DNA of 64,000 nucleotides from Stieleria neptunia (GCF_007754155.1 NZ_CP037423.1:1054001-1118000); one strand, 5' to 3'. Positions 26,121 to 36,491 are shown, counted from the first letter of the stretch. Numbers and translations are program-made. Notes: generated by a model from the sequence alone, not told the origin.

Positions 26121-26675
26121 ATGCAGACCATTGATGTGAAGCGATTGGCCGAGGCACAGGGGCGTACCGAAGTCGACGTCATCGACGTCCGTATGCCGAC
26201 GGAGTATCGCGCGGTCCACGCGGAGTGTGCGCGGAACGTTCCCTTGGAATCGCTTGATCCCCGCCGTGTGATGGCCGAGCGAAACGGATCTGCCGATCGG
26301 CCCTTGTATGTCATCTGCCGCGGCGGGAACCGTTCAAAACAGGCCTGCCAGACATTCATCGACGCGGGGTTTGAAAACGTCGTCAACGTCGAAGGCGGCA
26401 CACTGGCGTGGGACAAAGCGGGGCTTCCCGTGGTGCGCGGCAAGAAGTCGTTGCCGCTACCGCAGCAGATGCAAATCACCGCCGGGACGTTGACGGTGCT
26501 GGGCGTCGTCTTGGCGCAGTTCGTTCACCCGGCCTTCGTGGCGCTCTCCGCGTTCATCGGTGCGGGGCTGGTGTTTGCCGGGCTGACGGGTTATTGCCCG
26601 ATGTCGTCGATGATCGCCAAGATGCCATGGAACCAGTGTGTCGACGGGGGTTGTGAAGGGTCATGTTCGGCCTAG
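26121..26675 (+). CDS. rhodanese fused to DUF2892-type membrane domain
   Basis: 184 residues, built like E. coli YgaP: an N-terminal rhodanese domain (residues 1 to about 105) with active-site loop CRGGNRS, then two helices (about 118-165; TAGTLTVLGVVLAQFV and ALSAFIGAGLVFAGL) and a Cys-rich tail with CPMSS and a C-VDGG-C end. It transfers sulfane sulfur from persulfides at the inner membrane. Its last 13 bases overlap the start of the exporter gene (26663), so the two are coupled. It is the second gene of the sulfur cluster. Confidence 0.88.
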   Translation: MQTIDVKRLAEAQGRTEVDVIDVRMPTEYRAVHAECARNVPLESLDPRRVMAERNGSADRPLYVICRGGNRSKQACQTFIDAGFENVVNVEGGTLAWDKAGLPVVRGKKSLPLPQQMQITAGTLTVLGVVLAQFVHPAFVALSAFIGAGLVFAGLTGYCPMSSMIAKMPWNQCVDGGCEGSCSA

Positions 26676-27487
26676 CCATCCTGTTCGGCAGCATCGTCGG
26701 CTTCGCGCTGGGATTGACCGGGGGCGGCGGCGGCGTGTTCGCGGTCCCGCTGTTGGTTTACGGCCTGGGCGTTGCACCGCGCGAGGCGGTCGGGATCTCG
26801 CTGGCCGCGGTCGGCGGCACGGCGCTCTCGGGGGCGATCCCACGCTTGGTTCGCGGCGAGGTCGAATTGCGGACGGGTTTCCTATTCGCAGTCGCCGGCA
26901 TGCTGGGCGCGCCCTTGGGTTCGTACTTATCGAAGCTCGTTCCCGAGAATGCCCTGTTGCTGATGTTCGCGCTGTTGATGTTCGTCGTCGCCTCTCGCAT
27001 GTGGGCCAAGGCCAAGAACCCGAAGGTGGCCAGCGGAGTTTGCACGACCGAAAGCGAACCGGGGCGGGACCGCAGTGCATGTCAGCGGGACGCCGACGGC
27101 AAGCTGCGGTTGACCTCTCGTTGTGCCCGGTTGCTGGTCTACGTGGGGCTGATGACGGGTGTGCTGTCGGGCATGTTCGGCGTCGGCGGTGGGTTTGTGA
27201 TCGTCCCGGCGCTGGTGTTGTTCAGCGGGATGGCGATCCATCAAGCCGTCGGAACGTCGTTGTTTGTGATCGTCCTGGTCAGCATCAGCGGAGTGGCATC
27301 CCACATCGCCGGCGGCAACGAGTTATCGCTTCAAACGACGCTGCAATTCTTGGTGGGTGGTTTCGCGGGCATGTGGCTGGGCGGCGTCATCGCGACGTGT
27401 CTGAAAGGTCCCACGCTTCAAAAAACATTTTCGATCGCGGTCGTGTTGGTCGCGGTCTTTGTGATCTTCAAATCAGTGGTGTTGTAA
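26663..27487 (+). CDS. TauE/SafE-family sulfite/sulfur-compound exporter
   Basis: 274 residues with about eight helices in two halves, each opening with a glycine-rich motif: LGLTGGGGGVFAVPLLV near residue 15 and GMFGVGGGFVIVPALVLF near residue 170. These are the signature repeats of TauE/SafE permeases. A Cys-containing loop (about residues 125-150) separates the halves. In this setting it probably exports sulfite or thiosulfate produced by persulfide oxidation. Translation overlaps the upstream rhodanese gene. It lies 34 bases ahead of the persulfide dioxygenase. Confidence 0.88.
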   Translation: MFGLAILFGSIVGFALGLTGGGGGVFAVPLLVYGLGVAPREAVGISLAAVGGTALSGAIPRLVRGEVELRTGFLFAVAGMLGAPLGSYLSKLVPENALLLMFALLMFVVASRMWAKAKNPKVASGVCTTESEPGRDRSACQRDADGKLRLTSRCARLLVYVGLMTGVLSGMFGVGGGFVIVPALVLFSGMAIHQAVGTSLFVIVLVSISGVASHIAGGNELSLQTTLQFLVGGFAGMWLGGVIATCLKGPTLQKTFSIAVVLVAVFVIFKSVVL

Positions 27488-27521
27488 TCCAACCCCGTAC
27501 CTTCAGGAGGGAACACGAATC

Positions 27522-28946
27522 ATGTTGCTGAAATATTTTTACGACCAGAAACTCGCCCACGCGTCTTACATGGTCGGCTGCCAGCGGGCGGGCGTGGCCG
27601 TCGTCGTGGATCCCGGCCGCGACATCGATCAGTACCTGGCGATGGCGGATCAAGAGGGGTTCCAAGTCACCGCGGTTGCCGAGACACACCTTCATGCCGA
27701 CTATGTTTCCGGTGCCCGTGAGCTTGCCGACCGGGTCAACGCCAAACTGTACGTGTCCGACGAAGGGCCCGACGAGTGGAAGTACCAATTCCTCGACGGA
27801 TACGACAGCGAACGTTTGCACGACGGCGATCACTTCATGGTCGGCAACATCCGCTTCGACGTCATGCACACGCCCGGGCACACGCCCGAAAGCATCTCGT
27901 TCGTGTTGACCGACCAAGGCGGCGGCGCCGACAAACCGATGGGCATCTTCACCGGCGACTTTGTGTTCGTCGGTTCGATCGGGCGACCGGATCTGCTCGA
28001 AGAAGCCGCGGGAATGGTGGGCACAGCACAAAGCGGTGCGCGCGATCTGTTCGCGTCGGTCGAGCGTTTCAAGACGCTGCCGGATTATCTGCAAGTCTGG
28101 CCCGCCCACGGCGCCGGCAGCGCTTGCGGCAAGGGGCTTGGTGCGATCCCGTCGTCCACGGTGGGCTACGAGAAACGGTTCAACCCCGCGCTTCAGTTCA
28201 GCGACGAAGAAGCGTTCGTGCAATACATTCTGGCCGACCAGCCCGAGGCTCCCAAATACTTTGCGGTGATGAAACGTGTGAACAAGCAGGGACCACGCAT
28301 TCTCGGCATGGGACACCACCACAAGATGCTGGACGTCGCCGGGCTTGTCGACGCCGTCCGCTTGGGGACGGTGGTCGATTTGACGCCATCGCCCGAGTAC
28401 GCCAAAGGGCACGTTCCCGGGACGATCAATCTGCCCCTGGACATGTTGTCGACTTGGGCGGGATGGTTGGTCGATTACGACCGACCGGCGTACCTGATTT
28501 GCCGGCCCGAGCAATTGGAGGAAGCGGCTCGTGTGCTGCACAAGATCGGCGTCGAAGAGATTGCGGGCGGCTATGACATGGAAGCGGTGCAAGCGTCCGG
28601 GATGGCAACCGAAACCTACGCCACCGGATCGCCGGCCGACCTATCGCACAGCATCGAAGCGGGTGAAGTGCAACTGATCGACGTGCGGTCGCAAGAGGAA
28701 TGGAATGCGGGGCACATCGAACAAGCTCGACATCACTTCCTGGGGCGTTTGCCAGAGAGTGCCGATCAGTTGCCAAACGACCAGACGTTGGTCGTCCAGT
28801 GTCGCAGCGGTGCACGCTCGGCGATCGGAGCCAGCGTCCTGCAGGCTGCGGGATTGAAAAACGTCATCAACCTGACCGGCGGATATGTCGCCTGGAAGGC
28901 CGACGGATTGCCGAGTGTGAAGTCGCAACCGGCGATGAGCAGTTGA
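27522..28946 (+). CDS. CstB-like persulfide dioxygenase with two rhodanese domains
   Basis: 474 residues. The N-terminal metallo-beta-lactamase domain (1 to about 240) has the persulfide-dioxygenase form of the metal motif (ETHLHADYVSGA) and DVMHTPGHTPESISF, FTGDFVFVGSIGRPDL. A first rhodanese domain (about 265-355) carries ICRPEQLEEAA in place of the normal loop and looks inactive. A second (about 370-465) has the full loop VQCRSGARS. The order MBL, degenerate rhodanese, active rhodanese is that of CstB, which oxidises persulfides and releases thiosulfate. A GGAGG sits about ten bases before the ATG. It ends the sulfur operon. Confidence 0.9.
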   Translation: MLLKYFYDQKLAHASYMVGCQRAGVAVVVDPGRDIDQYLAMADQEGFQVTAVAETHLHADYVSGARELADRVNAKLYVSDEGPDEWKYQFLDGYDSERLHDGDHFMVGNIRFDVMHTPGHTPESISFVLTDQGGGADKPMGIFTGDFVFVGSIGRPDLLEEAAGMVGTAQSGARDLFASVERFKTLPDYLQVWPAHGAGSACGKGLGAIPSSTVGYEKRFNPALQFSDEEAFVQYILADQPEAPKYFAVMKRVNKQGPRILGMGHHHKMLDVAGLVDAVRLGTVVDLTPSPEYAKGHVPGTINLPLDMLSTWAGWLVDYDRPAYLICRPEQLEEAARVLHKIGVEEIAGGYDMEAVQASGMATETYATGSPADLSHSIEAGEVQLIDVRSQEEWNAGHIEQARHHFLGRLPESADQLPNDQTLVVQCRSGARSAIGASVLQAAGLKNVINLTGGYVAWKADGLPSVKSQPAMSS

Positions 28947-29132
28947 TCGGGCATCAACGCCCCCGAGTTTGCCTCCATTTTCCTGCTGAAAAAGTTTGGA
29001 CTTCCCGCCTTGTACTGGCACGGCATGCTGCAGGGTCGCGTTTAGGCGACTTGCTTTACCGACAAGGCTCACTCACTCAACGAATCCTCACTGAAACACT
29101 TGCAGCCTCAGTGAAACACTCAGTACAGACCA

Positions 29133-30206
29133 ATGAACGCCCTCTCAAGAGTCCAAATCAACCTCCTGGCCTGCACCCTGTTGCTCGGATGCACACAGGT
29201 CCTTTCACAAGATTTCGAACCGCTGCCCAAGAGTGCCGCGCAGCAAGGCGACACCGACGAGAAAATTGCTTTGGGCAAGAAGCTCTACTTTGATCCACGG
29301 CTCTCGGCCACCGGAACGGTTTCCTGTAACACCTGTCACAATCTGATGGAAGGCGGCGACGACGGACGTCCCACGTCGATGGGAGTCGATGGTTTGACGG
29401 GGCCGCGAAACGCGCCGACGGTGTGGAACTCGGTGTTCCAGGCGTCGCAGTTTTGGGATGGTCGCGTGCCGACGCTGGAAGACCAAGCCAAAGGCCCGAT
29501 GGTTGCGGACGTCGAGATGGGAATGGCCGGTCACGATCAGGTGATCGGCCGCATTCAAGCGATCCCCGGCTACATCCGTAAATTTGAATCGGTGTTTGGC
29601 CCCAGCGACGCGGTCACGATTGAAAACGCGGTAGAGGCCATTGCCGCCTTTGAACGGACGCTGATCACGCCGGATTCCGCTTTCGATCGGTATCTCTCGG
29701 GAGACAAAGTCGCGATGAGCGACGTTCAAATCCGGGGGATGGAATTGTTTGAATCGACCGGATGCACGGAATGCCACTCCGGTCCGGCGTTCAACGGATG
29801 GCAGCCCGGCAGCGATGGCGAATTCGTCGAATTTCCTCGCATCACCGATTCCACTTTTGTCAAAAAATATGACCTGATTTCCGATTTGGGGCGGTCCAAC
29901 GCGACGGGTGATCGCAGCGATGACCATTACTTTAAAACACCGACTTTGCGGAACATCACCCTGACCGCTCCGTATCTGCACAACGGACGCGTCGGTTCGC
30001 TGTCTGAAACCGTTCGCTTGATGGCCAGCACCCAGCTGGATGCGGAGCTGAGCGACGACGAAGTCGCCGAACTGGTCGCGTTCCTGTCCGCGTTGGAAGG
30101 CCGATTTCCCGAAATCGCACTCCCGCGGCTGCCATCGCGACTCGGTGAATCCGTACTGCAACAGCCGGAAGCCGCCAAGGGCTTTGGCGACGCAACAGGG
30201 CACTGA
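29133..30206 (+). CDS. di-haem cytochrome c peroxidase (MauG/CcpA family)
   Basis: 357 residues, exported. The N-terminus has a hydrophobic core ending in LLLGC, so it may be a lipoprotein (Cys at about 20). The two haem-binding motifs are CNTCH (about residue 66) and CTECH (about 211), with GPRNAPTVWN and DRYLSGD in the family-typical places and the C-terminal PTLRNITLTAPYLHNGRVGS. The enzyme reduces H2O2 with electrons from small cytochromes in the periplasm. Its promoter region (28947-29132) contains a repeated CACTGAAACACT-like phrase. A bacterioferritin gene follows 47 bases later and may be cotranscribed. Confidence 0.92.
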   Translation: MNALSRVQINLLACTLLLGCTQVLSQDFEPLPKSAAQQGDTDEKIALGKKLYFDPRLSATGTVSCNTCHNLMEGGDDGRPTSMGVDGLTGPRNAPTVWNSVFQASQFWDGRVPTLEDQAKGPMVADVEMGMAGHDQVIGRIQAIPGYIRKFESVFGPSDAVTIENAVEAIAAFERTLITPDSAFDRYLSGDKVAMSDVQIRGMELFESTGCTECHSGPAFNGWQPGSDGEFVEFPRITDSTFVKKYDLISDLGRSNATGDRSDDHYFKTPTLRNITLTAPYLHNGRVGSLSETVRLMASTQLDAELSDDEVAELVAFLSALEGRFPEIALPRLPSRLGESVLQQPEAAKGFGDATGH

Positions 30207-30253
30207 CATCAGAGCCGAGTTTCGAGAACCTTCCTTCAACCTGAGAAACGAAA

Positions 30254-30718
30254 ATGACGACAACACAGACGATCGAGAATTTACAGAAAGCGTTGTCCAT
30301 GGAACTCACCGCCCAGCACCAATACCAACTTCACGCCTGTGTGCTTGATGATTGGGGAATGGGGCTGTTGGCGACAACGATGCGTGAAGAAATGCAGGAG
30401 GAGCTGGGGCACTCGCAGGAATACTTGCAGCGGATCTTGTTTCTCAACGGCGAACCGAGACTGGAGTTTGCGAAGTTGCCCGTGCGAGCACATTCTTTGA
30501 AGCAGATGTTTGAAATGGATCTCGCCGACGAGAAAGAAGCGATCGAGTTCTACACCTCCGCATCGTTCCGAGCGTTCGAGGACCGAGATATCGGGACCCG
30601 GCAGCTGTTCGAAAAGATCGCCTTGGACGAAGAGGGGCACATGAGTTGGTTGGAGCTGCAGTTGGACCTGCTCGATCGCATGGGCGAACCGGCTTTCATC
30701 GCCAAGTACATGGAATGA
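30254..30718 (+). CDS. bfr: bacterioferritin-like iron-storage protein
   Basis: 154 residues, four-helix ferritin-like fold. The ferroxidase ligands are visible as MELTAQHQY (helix A), EELGHSQEY (helix B), LADEKEAIEFY (helix C) and DEEGHMSWLELQLDL (helix D). Length and helix spacing fit bacterioferritin; a haem-coordinating Met is plausible in MREEMQEE. It stores iron and removes Fe2+ and peroxide in the cytoplasm, a sensible partner to the di-haem peroxidase just upstream. Half of a palindromic repeat begins right after its stop. Confidence 0.85.
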   Translation: MTTTQTIENLQKALSMELTAQHQYQLHACVLDDWGMGLLATTMREEMQEELGHSQEYLQRILFLNGEPRLEFAKLPVRAHSLKQMFEMDLADEKEAIEFYTSASFRAFEDRDIGTRQLFEKIALDEEGHMSWLELQLDLLDRMGEPAFIAKYME

Positions 30719-30722
30719 GCAT

Positions 30723-30745
30723 GACAGGCTGGAAGCCTATCCCAC
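30723..30745. repeat. half copy of the 57-bp palindromic repeat
   Basis: GACAGGCTGGAAGCCTATCC plus CAC equals the right arm of the palindrome found complete at 43755-43811, 48867-48923 and 62856-62912. The left arm is missing, so this is a decayed or truncated copy. It sits 4 bases after the bacterioferritin stop. Confidence 0.75.
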
Positions 30746-30852
30746 TTCTTGGACCGATTTGAGCCTGATGACGTGTTGGTTCGTTGGGACGGACGGATCG
30801 TGTACAATCGTGCCGGCTGGATTTGACGGAATCTACTTTCTGGAGCACGATC

Positions 30853-32745
30853 GTGGCAGGTTTTTCTCGGGGCACTCGCCGACGTTGGTTCACCCGTTTC
30901 TGTTTCGTTCATCCGGTGATGCTGCTGGGGCTTGTGTTGCTGTCGGGCCCGGCCCGCGGCGGCGATGCCGGATCGACGATCGATCCGTTGGCGGCGAACT
31001 TGCAGCCTTACCTGGATCTGCTCTCGGGATCGCAGCAGGAATTTGAACTTCGCTGCCGGGCGGAGGTTCCGATCGATGGCGACGCACAGACGATCAAGAT
31101 TCGTCTTGCCCGCTATGGAAATCATGCGTTCGATCTGGATCTGGAGCACCGCGATTACGAAGTACGCATTCGCCGCCGCGACGGTGCCACGGCATTCGCG
31201 CTGCCCAAGCATGGCGTGGTGTATGTCGGCCGAGGCGATGCAGCGGCCGATGCAGAGGTAGCCGATACAGCGGCCGATTCGCTGTCGCCCAGCGGATTGT
31301 CGCAACGATTGATCTCCACGCGAACGACGCTTTCGACTTACGCGCCGCTACTGGCGACTCCGGATGGGGCCGCCATCGCAGCCGCGCTGAAGACCTTTGT
31401 CGGCATCACGTACGATCCCGCGACCCGGCGTGGACGCGGCAACGGATCGGTGGAGTTTTCCTTTGAGCCGAATGGTTCGCTGCAGGTTCGAGTGGAGGAT
31501 GCCCAGTTGGATCTGTTCATCGCCGATCAACCTAGCGCCATGGCCGGTGCCGACGACTGGCCGGGAATGAAACAGATTGAAATCCCGCGAGAAGAATTGG
31601 AACGGACACTGGTTCGCGGCGTCCGACGTGCCGTTGAGATCTTGGCACCGTCGAAGGTGCTGACGAGCCCGAGCAAACGGGATCGGGAAACCGCCAGTGG
31701 TCGACTGCGGTGGATCGACGGGCATCGCGTTGTTTTGCTCTCCGGCTCACCTCGCGAGATCGGTCGCGCCCATGGCGAATTACTGACCGACGAGGCCCAG
31801 GCCTGTATCGACTCGGTGCTGCACACGTTCGGCGTCGTGCAAACGATTCGCTCGGGCAGCTGGTTCCGCCATGACTTGGATGCCGCCTTCGCGCGATTGT
31901 CGCCCCACATTCCGGATCGGCATCGAATCGAGACGCGGGCGATGGCCCGGGCGCTCGGACTGGATGAAAATCTAGTCGATTCGCTGAACGTTTTTCCGGA
32001 ACTGTTTCATTGCAGCGGCTTTGCCGTGTTCGGCGAGGCGACTCGAGATGGCAAGCTCTACCATGGCCGGGTGCTGGATTACATGACCACGATTGGCCTG
32101 CAAGATTCGGCGACCACCTTCATTGTTGCCGCCGACGGGCAGATCCCCTTTGCCAACGTCGGTTACGCCGGCTTCATCGGCAGCGTCAGTGGGATGAACG
32201 CCCAAGCCATCTCGCTGGGCGAGATGGGTGGTGGTGGTGAAGGCCGGTGGGACGGTGTGCCGATGGCGACGTTGATGCGGCGGGCGCTTGAAGAGTGCAG
32301 CACGCTGGATGAAGTGATCACGTTGTGGCGAGACAGCCCACGGACCTGCGAATATTACTATGTGTTTGCCGACGGCAAGACCAATCGTGCCGTCGGTGTG
32401 GCCGCCGATCCCGATTCGATTGAGTTCATTCAACCGGGCCAAGCCGATCCGCGGTTGGGCGAAGGCATTCAGGACGCGGTCGTGCTTTCGGCGGGGGATC
32501 GGCTGAAAGTCCTGCGGCAGCGTGTTCACGAAAAGCACGGTCAAATCGATGCCGAAGTGGGCAAATGGCTGATGAGCCGACCGGTCGCGATGCAGTCGAA
32601 TCTGCACAACGTGTTGTTCGTCCCCGCCGATCAAGTGATGTATGTAGCCAACGCCGACCACCGACGCCCCGCTGCAGAACGCCCCTACGTTCGTTTGGAT
32701 CTGCGGGAACTGTTGACGTCGCTGGCCGGCCGCGGAGGGGAGTGA
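30853..32745 (+). CDS. secreted C45/acyl-transferase (AAT/phospholipase B-like)
   Basis: 630 residues when started from GTG at 30853. GGAG lies before it, and this places a basic then hydrophobic signal (VMLLGLVLLSG) at the N-terminus. The in-frame upstream part back to 30784 lacks a good start. Residues about 30-290 form a separate domain of unknown family. From about 295 the C45/AAT fold begins (LLSGSPREIGRAHGEL). The likely nucleophile is Cys in ELFHCSGFAVFGEA, expected to become N-terminal in classical members by autocleavage; here it is internal in an uncleaved precursor. GRVLDYMTT and GFIGSVSGMNAQAISLGEMG are typical. The substrate is unknown. Confidence 0.75.
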   Translation: MAGFSRGTRRRWFTRFCFVHPVMLLGLVLLSGPARGGDAGSTIDPLAANLQPYLDLLSGSQQEFELRCRAEVPIDGDAQTIKIRLARYGNHAFDLDLEHRDYEVRIRRRDGATAFALPKHGVVYVGRGDAAADAEVADTAADSLSPSGLSQRLISTRTTLSTYAPLLATPDGAAIAAALKTFVGITYDPATRRGRGNGSVEFSFEPNGSLQVRVEDAQLDLFIADQPSAMAGADDWPGMKQIEIPREELERTLVRGVRRAVEILAPSKVLTSPSKRDRETASGRLRWIDGHRVVLLSGSPREIGRAHGELLTDEAQACIDSVLHTFGVVQTIRSGSWFRHDLDAAFARLSPHIPDRHRIETRAMARALGLDENLVDSLNVFPELFHCSGFAVFGEATRDGKLYHGRVLDYMTTIGLQDSATTFIVAADGQIPFANVGYAGFIGSVSGMNAQAISLGEMGGGGEGRWDGVPMATLMRRALEECSTLDEVITLWRDSPRTCEYYYVFADGKTNRAVGVAADPDSIEFIQPGQADPRLGEGIQDAVVLSAGDRLKVLRQRVHEKHGQIDAEVGKWLMSRPVAMQSNLHNVLFVPADQVMYVANADHRRPAAERPYVRLDLRELLTSLAGRGGE

Positions 32746-32847
32746 AGACGGCAACGTTTCCGTCCAACAATTCTGCTATGTTAAGGATCGAGCGGAATAG
32801 AAGTGTCAGGCGGATTCGCAGCCAAGAGACGGTGTGATCGTGCGCCC

Positions 32848-34470
32848 ATGGATGAATTAAGAAACGAAATTGAATCGCTGCGCTCGCAGTTGGCTGAGTT
32901 CGACGCGGCGAACCGACAAAGCCAATCGACGACCAGCGAGCACTATCAATCGCAATTGCTCGATAGCGTGCAAGAATCCGTCATCGGCACCAACTTGGAT
33001 GGCGACGTGACTTACTGGGGGCGCGGCGCAGAGCACCTGTACGGCTACACGCCGGAGGAGGTCCTTGGCAAATCCATCACGTTCATCGTCGAACCGGAGG
33101 AAGAGCGGGTCGAACGTGAACGCATGCGGCAGGTCTTTGAGACCGGATCATGGAAGGGCGTGTATCAGCAGCGGCGGAAAGATGGCACCAAGTTTTGGGC
33201 GTCCACGATCATTTCGCTGGTCACCGACAAGGCCGGGAACCCGACGGGGTTTATCGGAATTGACATTGATATCACCGAACAGAAACAGGCCAACGAGGAA
33301 CTCGACCAGCTGAACTTGGCGATTGAGAATGCGATGCAAGGCATCTCGCGGCTGGATCGGGAGGGGCGTTTCATCATGGTCAAGCCGCAGTACGCCGCGA
33401 TGCTGGGTTATCAACCCGACGAGTTGCTCGGCCAATCGTGGACGGTGACCGTCCCCGAAGACAGTCAACCCCTCGCGCGCGAGGGTTACGAGACGATGTT
33501 GCGTGAGGGGCGTGCGACGGCGGAATGCCGGGCGCTGCGAAAAGACGGATCGGTGTTTTTCAAGCAGTTGTTGTTGGTGAAAACCTTCGATGCACGAGGC
33601 GAGCGCGACGGCCACTACTGTTTCATGAGTGACGTCACGAAGCGCAAGCAGGCTGAGAATCAGCTGCGAGAAAAGGAGGCCCAGCTCGCCCATGTTTCAC
33701 GGCTCTCGACGATGGGAGAGTTGGTCGCCGGCATCGCGCACGAGGTCAATCAACCGCTCTACGCGATTGCCAACTTTGCGGCCGTCGCGGGAAAGAAGCT
33801 TGAGAACCGTCACGATGAACTGAGTCAAACGCTGCAAGAATTGAATCGTCTGGTCGCCGAGCAGGCGGTGCGGGCCGGCGAGATCATCCGGCGTTTGCGA
33901 GCGTTCGTCGGCAAAACCGATGGTGTCCGTTCGACGCTGGACATGAATGCGGTGATTCGCGATGCGGTGGCCATCTTGACGCCGATGACACACGTCGCGG
34001 ATGCATCGGTCCGGCTGGAATTGTCGCCCACGCCGGTCGTCGTCCATGCCGATCGCGTGCAGTTGGAACAAGTCGTCGTCAATCTGGTTCGCAACGGACT
34101 TGAAGCGGTCAGCGGCCGCGAGCCCCGTAGGATCACGGTACGGACCGCCTTGGACGAGTCAATGGTCCGGGTCTCGGTGGAGGACACGGGGATCGGCGTG
34201 TCGGAGCATGCACGGGACAAATTGTTTGACGCGTTCTTCACGTCCAAACAAGACGGGCTGGGGATGGGGTTGTCGATCAGCCGCACGATCGTGGAAGCCC
34301 ACGACGGCCGGATCGGGGCAACGCCGCGTCCGCAGGGCGGATTGGTGGTCCATTTCACGTTGCCGCACGCGCCAGGGGAGCCCCGATCTCAGGCCGAATG
34401 TGATGCCGGGGCAAGTCGGTCGACGGAGGCATCGTCTGCCAACAGTTCGGCCAATCGACTTCCCAGTTGA
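32848..34470 (+). CDS. soluble PAS-PAS sensor histidine kinase
   Basis: 540 residues from ATG at 32848; a GTG at 32803 is an alternative. No membrane helix is seen, so it senses in the cytoplasm. A short coiled coil precedes PAS1 (about 40-155, with PAC end [14 protein letters not shown]) and PAS2 (about 165-285, ending [11 protein letters not shown]). A HisKA region follows with the phospho-acceptor His in [14 protein letters not shown]. The ATPase domain has NLVRNGLEA (N box), DTGIGV (G1), and [12 protein letters not shown] (G2). This NtrB/FixL-like form is common with a separate regulator, but none lies adjacent. Its 3' end overlaps the convergent MCP gene by 82 bases. Confidence 0.88.
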   Translation: MDELRNEIESLRSQLAEFDAANRQSQSTTSEHYQSQLLDSVQESVIGTNLDGDVTYWGRGAEHLYGYTPEEVLGKSITFIVEPEEERVERERMRQVFETGSWKGVYQQRRKDGTKFWASTIISLVTDKAGNPTGFIGIDIDITEQKQANEELDQLNLAIENAMQGISRLDREGRFIMVKPQYAAMLGYQPDELLGQSWTVTVPEDSQPLAREGYETMLREGRATAECRALRKDGSVFFKQLLLVKTFDARGERDGHYCFMSDVTKRKQAENQLREKEAQLAHVSRLSTMGELVAGIAHEVNQPLYAIANFAAVAGKKLENRHDELSQTLQELNRLVAEQAVRAGEIIRRLRAFVGKTDGVRSTLDMNAVIRDAVAILTPMTHVADASVRLELSPTPVVVHADRVQLEQVVVNLVRNGLEAVSGREPRRITVRTALDESMVRVSVEDTGIGVSEHARDKLFDAFFTSKQDGLGMGLSISRTIVEAHDGRIGATPRPQGGLVVHFTLPHAPGEPRSQAECDAGASRSTEASSANSSANRLPS

Positions 34471-36491
34471 TTCAAGTCCTCGGCCGAATGAGTGGTTTGG
34501 TGCGTGGCCGCCATCGCCTGTCGGGTGGTCCGATCGATCTGGTTCATCGACTCGGTGATCTGGTCCATGCTGGTCGCTTGCTGGCTGGACGCGGTCACGA
34601 TCCGTGCGGCAACGCGTGACGCTTCGCCGACCATGGTCACCAGGGTTTCGATCGTCTGCTCGGCTTTGACGACGACACCGCTGGCGTCACCGACCGATTG
34701 CGTTCCCTGTTCGGTCGCCAGCACCGCGTGGTTGGTGGCGTGTTGGATCTCGCTCAAGATCTCGCGGATCTGGCCGGTCGATTGTCTGGCTTGTTGGGCC
34801 AGCGATTTGACCTCCGCGGCGACGACCGAAAATCCCTTGCCGGCTTCGCCCGCCCGGGATGCCTCGATGGCCGCGTTGAGTGCCAGCAGATTCGTTTGGT
34901 CGGCGATTTCGTTGACGGTCGTGATGATTTCCCCGATCGCTTGGGCGCGTTCGGCCAACATCAGAATGCTGTCGGCGGTCGATTCGACCCGTTCCCGCAC
35001 GTTGTTCATCGAAACCCTCGTGTCCTCAATCGCCTTGCGACCCGAGCGTCCGACTTCGTCGGCCCGCCGCGAGGCTTCGGCGACCTCGTTGGCCAAATGC
35101 ATCGACTCCTGGGCCGTCCGTGCGGCTTCTTCGACGGCCGAGGACGTTTGCGTGACCGCGCTGGCCTGTTCTTCGATCCCCAGGGATTGCTGTTTCATCG
35201 TCGCGGAGATTTCGGAACTGGCGACCGACAGGTGGCTGACGGTTTCCCGAATGGCTTCAAACAATCGCGTCCGTTCCTGCTCGTCTTGTTTGCGACGCTC
35301 GATGTCTTGCAGCGTCGCGATAAAGATCCGTTCTCCTGAAAATTCCATTTGGGTGACGCGCAGCGCGATGGGGACCTGACGGCCCTGTTTGTCCACGCCG
35401 TAGGCTTCGCTCTCATCGCCATGGCGATCGGATCGGGGCGCTCGGCCGGAGCCCGCGCCCGCGGCGGTGGTGGCGGTCGAAGTGGGGGCGCGTCCGTTGA
35501 ATCGAAAGCTGGGGATGATGGCGGTGACCGACTGCCCACGCAATTCCGACGCCCGATAGTTCAACAGCGATTCGCAGGACGCGTTGAGCGATTGGATGGT
35601 GCCCTTGGCATCGATCGTCAGGATGCCATCGGCCGTCGAATTTAAAATCGCTTGGGTGCGTTTCTCGGCCACGTCCAGTTTTTCCATCGCCGCGTGCATG
35701 TTCCCGATCATCGTGTTGAAGGCATGTGCGAGCGCGCCGAGTTCGTCGTTGGAGTCGACTTTGATGCGTTCGTCCAGTGCCTCGCCGATCGTCGCACTCG
35801 ACGCGTGGTCGGCGATCTTCGACGCCGTCTTCTTGAGCGTTTCGATCGGACCGACGATCCTGCGGGTGGTGAGGAAACCGAATCCGCCGATCAGCGCGGT
35901 GGCGATGACGATCGCCAAGATGAACACGAGCAAGGCATGGTCGGCAATCTCGCCGGCCGACTGATTGACGGCTTCGGCGTCGGCGATGATCGCCTGTTGC
36001 CACCCTTTCACCTGATCGTTGACGAGCTGAAACTGATCGTTCTCCGCCCGGATCGCATTGATGAACGCCTCCTCTCGATAACCGCCCATGACCTTGTCGA
36101 CCGTGAAATCTTTGATCTCTCGGTAGTCCTCCCAACTGGCTCGCAGGTTCTGGAACGCTTCCTTCTCACGTCGGCTGTTGGCCGCAAGGTCCCACTGCTT
36201 GAACGTCTGGTCCAGCCGATTGGTCAGCAATCGCTGCTCGTTGTTGAGTTGCTCCTGCAGTTCCAAATTGGGCGCCATCACCATCGTCAGCGTCAGTTGC
36301 CTGAGTTCGCTGAGCGGGTCGGTGATGTTTAACGCGCCCTTTTGAAACTGTTCGGCCGTCAATCGAACACGGTCGACGGAATCGTGGATTCTCTTGTTGC
36401 TGACGATCCCAAAGATGCCCACCGCACAGAACGCGACGACCGAAATCCCGACCAGCAGCAACAGTTTTCCCAGTACGCCTCGGTTTTTCAT
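34389..36491 (-). CDS. methyl-accepting chemotaxis protein with PAS domain
   Basis: 700 residues from ATG at 36491, overlapping the stop of the binding-protein gene by 4 bases. A helix at residues 8-30 and a second at about 184-206 enclose a helical periplasmic domain of about 150 residues. HAMP follows (about 207-262), then a PAS domain (about 280-420) that contains an Ala/Gly/Ser-rich insert near 330-365. The signalling domain has the conserved hairpin tip [20 protein letters not shown] (quoted to 20) and no CheR-docking pentapeptide at the C-terminus. Coupling to the solute-binding protein suggests that it senses the bound ligand. Confidence 0.9.
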   Translation of the reverse strand: MKNRGVLGKLLLLVGISVVAFCAVGIFGIVSNKRIHDSVDRVRLTAEQFQKGALNITDPLSELRQLTLTMVMAPNLELQEQLNNEQRLLTNRLDQTFKQWDLAANSRREKEAFQNLRASWEDYREIKDFTVDKVMGGYREEAFINAIRAENDQFQLVNDQVKGWQQAIIADAEAVNQSAGEIADHALLVFILAIVIATALIGGFGFLTTRRIVGPIETLKKTASKIADHASSATIGEALDERIKVDSNDELGALAHAFNTMIGNMHAAMEKLDVAEKRTQAILNSTADGILTIDAKGTIQSLNASCESLLNYRASELRGQSVTAIIPSFRFNGRAPTSTATTAAGAGSGRAPRSDRHGDESEAYGVDKQGRQVPIALRVTQMEFSGERIFIATLQDIERRKQDEQERTRLFEAIRETVSHLSVASSEISATMKQQSLGIEEQASAVTQTSSAVEEAARTAQESMHLANEVAEASRRADEVGRSGRKAIEDTRVSMNNVRERVESTADSILMLAERAQAIGEIITTVNEIADQTNLLALNAAIEASRAGEAGKGFSVVAAEVKSLAQQARQSTGQIREILSEIQHATNHAVLATEQGTQSVGDASGVVVKAEQTIETLVTMVGEASRVAARIVTASSQQATSMDQITESMNQIDRTTRQAMAATHQTTHSAEDLNQLGSRLAELLADDASVDRLAPASHSA

